Below, piece by piece: positions 59,301-64,000 of a DNA stretch of 64,000 nt. The DNA comes from Rhizobium nepotum 39/7 (GTDB lineage: Bacteria > Pseudomonadota > Alphaproteobacteria > Rhizobiales > Rhizobiaceae): positions 62,001-126,000 of the forward strand of contig NZ_JWJH01000002.1 of NCBI RefSeq assembly GCF_000949865.1, given 5' to 3'. The position numbers and the translations under genes are program-made. Position 1 is the first letter of the stretch. Each line of letters starts with the position of its first letter. The notes beneath the pieces are model-generated. The model did no database searches. It was given only the letters and a program-made list of their open reading frames with translations, and was not told the DNA's origin.

Positions 59301-59446
59301 CTCAATCCACTGACTCTTAATCAGCGGGTCGAAAATTACTGATCCTTCCGCGTTGGGCGCGGATCGATACCATAAATCCCATGTTGGGGACGACGATCCT
59401 GATTGGACCGGTCCTCTAACTGCTCAAGTTCCAGCAGGACAGCGAA

Positions 59447-60421
59447 GTGCAAAAGTTGAACCAGACAGTGCTGATATCAGGCGTTCTCGCCGGAATATGC
59501 GCCGCGTTTCTAACGCTTGGCGCAACGGCACAGTCGTCCTTTTCCTTCCTGCTCTATGCCGCATCGGCCATGCCCATCTTCATCGCCGGCATGGGCTGGG
59601 GCAACCGCGCCGCCGTTGTTGCGATCATCACCACCGCCATCATCGGCGCACTCGTCATATCGCCGCTTTTCTCGCTGACCATCGCGATCTTCACGCTGAT
59701 CCCGGCGGGCTGGCTTTCGCATCTTGCCAATCTGGCGCGCCCGGCCTCCGAACTCGGCGGCCCGGATGATCTGCTCGCCTGGTATCCGCTGTCCGGCATC
59801 GCCCTGCATCTTTGCCTTCTGGTTGCGATTGCCGTCGTCATTCTCGGCTGGATGATCGGTTACGGTCCCGATCTCGTCTCCCGCATGGTCGATCTGATGA
59901 TGACCTCCGTGCAGAGCCGCGAACCGCTGTTCGAGCCTAATGCCGAGGCGCTGGCGCAGACGAAGTCGCTGCTGGTTCTGATGCTGCCGATCGTTCAGGG
60001 CGGGCTCTGGGTCATCCTTTTGTTTGCGGCCTATTATTTCGCGACCCGGCTGGTCGGTTCCTTCGGCAAGGGCCTCCGCCCACGCGAAGACATTCCTTCC
60101 GCGCTGCGCATGCACCGCAACGCGATCTTCGTTTTCCTCGGCGGCATCGTCGCCATGTTCTTCGGAGGCGTCGCGGCCATGATCGGCGCGGTCGTCTGCG
60201 GCACATTCGGCGCAGGCTTCCTGATGGCAGGCTACGCCTCGCTGCACAAACGCGCGCGCGGCAAGGACTGGCGTCTGCCGGTCCTCATCCTCGCCTATCT
60301 CTCGGCGGTCTTCGTCTTTCCGCTGCTTATCATTCTCGTATTGGGATTGAGCGACGTGCGCAGCACGATCTCCCTCACCCCGACGCGGAAAACTGACAAT
60401 ACGAACGAAACCAACACATAG
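59447..60421 (+). CDS. DUF2232 family membrane protein
   Basis: A 324-residue polytopic membrane protein with about eight hydrophobic segments and a short charged tail ([10 protein letters not shown]). This YybS-related family sits beside rplI or rpsR in many alphaproteobacteria, but its activity is unknown. The start is a GTG with AGGA upstream. rplI starts 14 bases after the stop, so the two are co-transcribed. Confidence 0.83.
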   Translation: MQKLNQTVLISGVLAGICAAFLTLGATAQSSFSFLLYAASAMPIFIAGMGWGNRAAVVAIITTAIIGALVISPLFSLTIAIFTLIPAGWLSHLANLARPASELGGPDDLLAWYPLSGIALHLCLLVAIAVVILGWMIGYGPDLVSRMVDLMMTSVQSREPLFEPNAEALAQTKSLLVLMLPIVQGGLWVILLFAAYYFATRLVGSFGKGLRPREDIPSALRMHRNAIFVFLGGIVAMFFGGVAAMIGAVVCGTFGAGFLMAGYASLHKRARGKDWRLPVLILAYLSAVFVFPLLIILVLGLSDVRSTISLTPTRKTDNTNETNT

Positions 60422-60435
60422 AAAGGATCAAGAAG

Positions 60436-61011
60436 ATGGACGTTATTCTTCTCGAACGCATCAACAAGCTCGGCCAGATGGGCGAAACCGTAAAGGTTCG
60501 CGACGGTTACGCACGTAACTTCCTGCTGCCGCAGGGCAAGGCGCTGCGCGCCAACGCCGCCAACAAGACCCGTTTCGAAACCGAGCGCGCAACGCTTGAA
60601 GCCCGTAACCTCGAGCGCAAGTCGGAAGCCCAGACGGTTGCCGAAGCGCTTGCAGGCAAATCCTTCATCGTCGTCCGTTCGGCTGGCGAAACCGGCCAGC
60701 TTTACGGCTCTGTCGCTGCTCGCGACGTCGTCGATATCCTGGCTGCCGAAGGCTTCAACATCGGCCGCAACCAGGTTGAACTGAACACGCCGATCAAGAC
60801 CATCGGCCTGCACGACGTTACCCTGCACCTGCACGCCGAAGTCGAGCTTCAGGTCGAACTGAACGTTGCCCGTTCTGCCGAAGAAGCTGAACGTCAATCC
60901 AAGGGCGAAAGCCTCACCTCGGCCGACGCCATCTACGGCGTTGACGAAGACGCACTGCGTCCGGAAGACTTCTTCGATCCGGAAGCTGACGGCAACGGCG
61001 ACGACGAATAA
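60436..61011 (+). CDS. rplI: 50S ribosomal protein L9
   Basis: L9 binds 23S rRNA domain V and helps keep reading frame. The 191 residues start [31 protein letters not shown], the conserved N-domain; a long helix and C-domain follow. The last 40 residues, acidic and ending DGNGDDE, extend beyond the E. coli length of 149. GAAAGGA precedes the ATG. Confidence 0.97.
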   Translation: MDVILLERINKLGQMGETVKVRDGYARNFLLPQGKALRANAANKTRFETERATLEARNLERKSEAQTVAEALAGKSFIVVRSAGETGQLYGSVAARDVVDILAAEGFNIGRNQVELNTPIKTIGLHDVTLHLHAEVELQVELNVARSAEEAERQSKGESLTSADAIYGVDEDALRPEDFFDPEADGNGDDE

Positions 61012-61034
61012 GATTTTGGCTTAGCGGCCAGAGG

Positions 61035-61068
61035 AAAACCCCGGATGGTGACATCCGGGGTTTTTTGG
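61035..61068 (+). terminator. Intrinsic terminator after rplI
   Basis: AAAACCCCGGATG (61035-61047), loop GTGA, CATCCGGGGTTTT (61052-61064) and two further T residues: a 13-bp perfect stem. Confidence 0.93.
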
Positions 61069-61101
61069 TTTTTGGCGGTGACGTGGAGTATGCCGCGAGA
61101 T

Positions 61102-61257
61102 ACCCCCCTCTGCCCTGCCGGGCATCTCCCCCTCAAGGGGGGAGATCAGCTAGACGCGCTACCTCAACTTCATTCCCTGACTGTGAGATGGGCGAGACCT
61201 CGCCTCGGGTCGATCTCCCCCCTTGAGGGGGAGATGTCCGGCAGGACAGAGGGGGGT
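61102..61257. repeat. Four-hairpin inverted-repeat element (RIME-like)
   Basis: Two 46-bp arms, 61102-61147 and 61212-61257, are reverse complements except for two positions. Each arm carries a small hairpin (TGCCC-TGCC-GGGCA on the left, TGTCC-GGCA-GGACA on the right) and a GATCTCCC...GGGAGATC-type hairpin. The two differences between arms fall opposite each other in the small stem, so pairing is kept. The layout resembles the Rhizobium-specific intergenic mosaic elements known from rhizobial chromosomes; identity with them is inference. Confidence 0.75.
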
Positions 61258-61290
61258 GCCTCCCTCGCCGCACGCTCAAGGTACGCGCTG

Positions 61291-62358
61291 CTACTTCGCC
61301 GCCGTCTCCGCCCCCTCGGGCGACGTGCTCTTGTCCACATGTACAACCACCGACATGCCCGGCGACAGATCCGCTGCCAGCGGCTGATCGGCATCGATTG
61401 CGATGCGAACGCCGAGACGCTGGGCGATCTTCACGAAGTTGCCGGTCGCATTGTCGGGTTTGATGACGGCGAATTCCGATCCCGTGGCGGGCGAGAACCG
61501 CTCGACGCGGCCGTTGAGCTTGCGGCGATGCAGGGCATCCACCGAGATCGTCACCGGCTGGCCGACCTGCATGCCCGCAAGCTGAGTTTCCTTGAAGTTG
61601 GCGATGACCCAGACGTCATGCGGCACGACGGCCATCAATTGCGTTCCGGCCGTAACATATTGGCCGGTGCGCACGCCGACTTCACCGAGCCTGCCATCCA
61701 CCGGCGCGTGAATTTCGGTATTGTCGAGGTCGATTTTTGCGAGTTCGACAGCGGCCTCGGCATTGGCGACGGCGGCTTGCAGGGAGCTGCGGTTGACGAT
61801 GATCGTCTGCAAATCCTGCCGCGAGACCTCGAGTGCTGCTTTCGCCTGCGACAGCGACGCCCGCGCCTTTTCCAGTCCGGCATGCGCCTCTTCCTGCAGG
61901 CTGGAGGTACCGGCACCGCTCCTGATGAGGTTATCCTGACGGTCGGAGGCAAGCTGCGCCTGCTTCAACGATGCCTCGGCGCTATCGACCGCAGCATCGC
62001 TGGACCGGATATTGGCGTTGGCGGCGTTTTCCTGCTGACGGGAATTGTCGAGCGCGGCCTTATGGGTGTCGAGCGTGGCTTCCGCCTGCGCCAGTTTCTG
62101 GCGGTAGATGCGGTCGTCGATCTTCGCCAGCAACGTGCCTTGGCTGACCTCCTGATAATCCTTGACCGGCACGTCCACGACATAGCCGCTCACCTGCGGG
62201 CTCATCGTCGTGACGTAACCCCGCACGAAGGCGTTGTCGGTCATTTCGACGGTGGAGAGGAACGGCGGCAGGCGCCAGGCGTAAAGCACGAGCGCGACAC
62301 CGGCCAGGCCGCCGAGCAGCACGAGAATGGAAACGGGGGTAAAAAACTTCTTCAGCAT
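61291..62358 (-). CDS. HlyD/EmrA-family membrane fusion protein
   Basis: Periplasmic adaptor of a tripartite efflux pump, 355 residues. One N-terminal membrane helix (about 7-27), then the barrel-sandwich segment with SPQVSGYV, a long coiled-coil hairpin (about 75-190) and the second barrel half with DNTEIHAPVDGRLGEVGV. The ATG at 62358 gives the usual EmrA start. The stop of the MFS gene lies 19 bases upstream. No outer-membrane TolC gene is in view. Confidence 0.9.
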   Translation of the reverse strand: MLKKFFTPVSILVLLGGLAGVALVLYAWRLPPFLSTVEMTDNAFVRGYVTTMSPQVSGYVVDVPVKDYQEVSQGTLLAKIDDRIYRQKLAQAEATLDTHKAALDNSRQQENAANANIRSSDAAVDSAEASLKQAQLASDRQDNLIRSGAGTSSLQEEAHAGLEKARASLSQAKAALEVSRQDLQTIIVNRSSLQAAVANAEAAVELAKIDLDNTEIHAPVDGRLGEVGVRTGQYVTAGTQLMAVVPHDVWVIANFKETQLAGMQVGQPVTISVDALHRRKLNGRVERFSPATGSEFAVIKPDNATGNFVKIAQRLGVRIAIDADQPLAADLSPGMSVVVHVDKSTSPEGAETAAK

Positions 62359-62377
62359 TTTATCACTCTTGGAGGGT

Positions 62378-64000
62378 TCAAGACTGTTGTGCCGGTGCCA
62401 CATCGACACTGTTCCCCAAAAGGAACGGGCGGATGCGCAGCCATGCAAGGTGGATCAAAAGCGCGATGAGCGCCAGCGCCGAAACAACTGATATCAGCAG
62501 GAACGTGTCGTTATAGGCGAGCACATAGGCCTCCTTGCTGACCTGCTGGCCAAGAAGGGAAAGTCCCTCGGCCTTCAGCAGCGCCGGATCGGTGATGACG
62601 TGGCTGTAAGCGCCGGAAAGCTGCGACACACGCTGGGCGACAACGGGGTTGGTGAGCAGGATATTCTCCACCAGGATATTGGAGTGGAATTTTTCGCGCA
62701 GCGTCACGAAACTGCCAAGCAGCCCGGTCATCAGCATCGATCCGGTGATCTGGGTGAACAGGAAGATGGTGATGAAATTCACCAGATAGGGCGCGCCGCG
62801 CGCCAGTGCGGCGGCAAATCCCTTGGCCATCACAGGCGGCAGGAACATGGCGGCGCCAAACGCGATCATCATCTGGCTGAGATACATTTCACTCGGCCGC
62901 GTGAGATTGGTGGACTGGCTGTCCATGAACGATCCGGCGGCAATCAGCGTCAGCGCAATCACGTGGGCCGTATCGACGTATTTCGTCAGCATCAGCCATG
63001 CGCATGCCGCACCGCCAAGCACCGTCGCCAGAAGCACCAGGGCATAAAGCGTGATCGTCTGGTCGTTCAAAAGGCCAAGCTGCTGGTAAAAGCTCACCGC
63101 CGTCGAGGATTGCTCCGAGGAAACCGCACGGTAGATGAGCAAGACCGCTATGACATGCAGGTTGGTTTTCGAGAAAATCCAGCGCAGGTCGAGCAGCGGG
63201 TTTTTGCGCGGCAATTCGATGAAGGCCATCAGCGTCAGAAGCGTGATCGATATCGCCAGAAGCACGCCCAGCCACCATGTTTCGAACCACCAGTAGAACC
63301 GGCCGAGCGTCAGCATGACCGCGAGGCAGCCAAGACCACCCGCAAGCAGAAGATAGCTCAGAATATCCATGCGCTCGATGACTTTCGCACGCGGCGGCGG
63401 CGTGACCTTGAGCACGTAGATCATGGCGAACGAAATCAGCGCAAATCCCACTTCCATGGAATAAAGCGCGTTCCAGCCGCCGATTTCCAGCAAGGAGGGT
63501 GAGACGATGCGCGCCAGCGGTGCCGACAGCAAGGTGCCGGTGAGCGCTATGCTGAAACCGAGCGAAAATTTCCGCGCGGGCGGAAAGGCTTCCAGAATAT
63601 AAAGAAAGCCGAGCGACGAAATCGGCGCGGCAGCCATGCCGCTGACAAAACGAATAACGATCGCCGAATGCAGGTCCGTTACGAACAGGTTGAGACAGGA
63701 AGCGACCACGAAGACGATAATCGAAAGTTCGGCAAAGGGCCGCAATCCATATTGCGTTCGCACCTTGAACAGCGCGACGGAAAACGTGGCATAGGGCGCC
63801 ATATAGGCGGCGGAGAGCCAGGCGACCTCGGCCACCGTGGCGGAAAACTCGCCCTGCAACTGATAGAGATTGGCCATGAGGAGGTTCATGCCCAGCCCTT
63901 GAGTGATGAAGAACGACAGGCCCGCGAAGATGAAGCACAGCCGCAGCCATACCGGACGCTCCACCGGTTGCGGCGCGGCGGCAGCGCCGGGTTCCGGCGC
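62378..64000 (-). CDS. DHA2-family MFS drug efflux transporter, EmrB-like (cut by window end)
   Basis: A 14-helix proton-driven exporter. The visible 540 residues include the first-helix segment with TQGLGMNLLMANLYQLQGEFS and the rest of the EmrB-type plan, with the C-terminal tail ending VDVAPAQQS. A GTG at 63964 could start it, but the frame stays open to the window edge with an Ala/Pro-rich cytoplasmic N-terminus, so the true start is probably upstream. It is coupled to the EmrA-like adaptor. Substrates are probably hydrophobic toxicants. Confidence 0.87.
   Translation of the reverse strand, partial: APEPGAAAAPQPVERPVWLRLCFIFAGLSFFITQGLGMNLLMANLYQLQGEFSATVAEVAWLSAAYMAPYATFSVALFKVRTQYGLRPFAELSIIVFVVASCLNLFVTDLHSAIVIRFVSGMAAAPISSLGFLYILEAFPPARKFSLGFSIALTGTLLSAPLARIVSPSLLEIGGWNALYSMEVGFALISFAMIYVLKVTPPPRAKVIERMDILSYLLLAGGLGCLAVMLTLGRFYWWFETWWLGVLLAISITLLTLMAFIELPRKNPLLDLRWIFSKTNLHVIAVLLIYRAVSSEQSSTAVSFYQQLGLLNDQTITLYALVLLATVLGGAACAWLMLTKYVDTAHVIALTLIAAGSFMDSQSTNLTRPSEMYLSQMMIAFGAAMFLPPVMAKGFAAALARGAPYLVNFITIFLFTQITGSMLMTGLLGSFVTLREKFHSNILVENILLTNPVVAQRVSQLSGAYSHVITDPALLKAEGLSLLGQQVSKEAYVLAYNDTFLLISVVSALALIALLIHLAWLRIRPFLLGNSVDVAPAQQS

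Overview
The window looks like about 64 kb of core chromosome from an alphaproteobacterium of the Agrobacterium/Rhizobium group. The DNA is GC-rich with strong GC bias at third codon positions. The gene sets and their order are rhizobial: the fabD-fabG-acpP-fabF-mltG-YicC-gmk cluster, lptF-lptG-lptD-surA-pdxA-rsmA, an HdaA-type DnaA regulator next to ppk-ppx, and an Omp25/RopB-type barrel that I read as Agrobacterium AopB. I see no rRNA, tRNA, CRISPR array, prophage, insertion sequence or integrase. The assignment to Agrobacterium is inference from recognised proteins, not from a database search.

Layout. 0-5.6 kb: tail of an MFS transporter, RNase D, a membrane class III nucleotide cyclase, an exported phytase-like protein and two small ORFans. 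5.6-11.4 kb (minus): an AI-2E-family membrane protein, hdaA, ppk and ppx as one tight operon. 11.6-15.2 kb: purM-purN, an omptin-family outer-membrane protease and a VapBC module. 15.2-23.2 kb: a NudK-like Nudix hydrolase, an orphan molybdopterin oxidoreductase, rlmJ, a flippase-like membrane protein, a HicAB module, RNase T2, a GST and AopB. 23.5-27.8 kb: pteridine-reductase-like SDR, uvrC, pgsA, moaD, moaE, closely packed. 27.8-29.8 kb: a small divergon with an orphan LivH-type permease on one side and a CGNR zinc-finger regulator plus a lipoprotein on the other. They share a perfect 13-bp inverted repeat that carries both promoters. 29.9-38.9 kb: ndk, a GST, three GGDEF/EAL-type proteins, an ABC-F ATPase and a galactose-dehydrogenase-like oxidoreductase. 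39-49 kb: holC and pepA divergent from the LPS export and outer-membrane biogenesis operon lptFG-lptD-surA-pdxA-rsmA. 49.1-57 kb: a second PIN-domain toxin module, then the fatty-acid/cell-wall cluster on the minus strand. 57-64 kb: a Tas-like aldo-keto reductase, the rpsF-rpsR / DUF2232 / rplI ribosomal cluster, a four-hairpin intergenic repeat, and an EmrA/EmrB-like efflux pair cut by the window edge.

Themes. Most genes are housekeeping: purines, envelope lipids and LPS, translation, DNA repair and molybdenum cofactor. Accessory material sits between these blocks: three type II toxin-antitoxin modules each with a readable promoter/operator, the permease/CGNR/lipoprotein divergon, an omptin, an unpartnered Mo enzyme and a c-di-GMP gene group in which one GGDEF domain has lost its signature residues. 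The best candidates for undescribed biology are the divergon at 27.8-29.8 kb with its symmetric promoter-operator, and the hairpin element at 61.1-61.26 kb, whose two halves differ by base changes that compensate within a stem.
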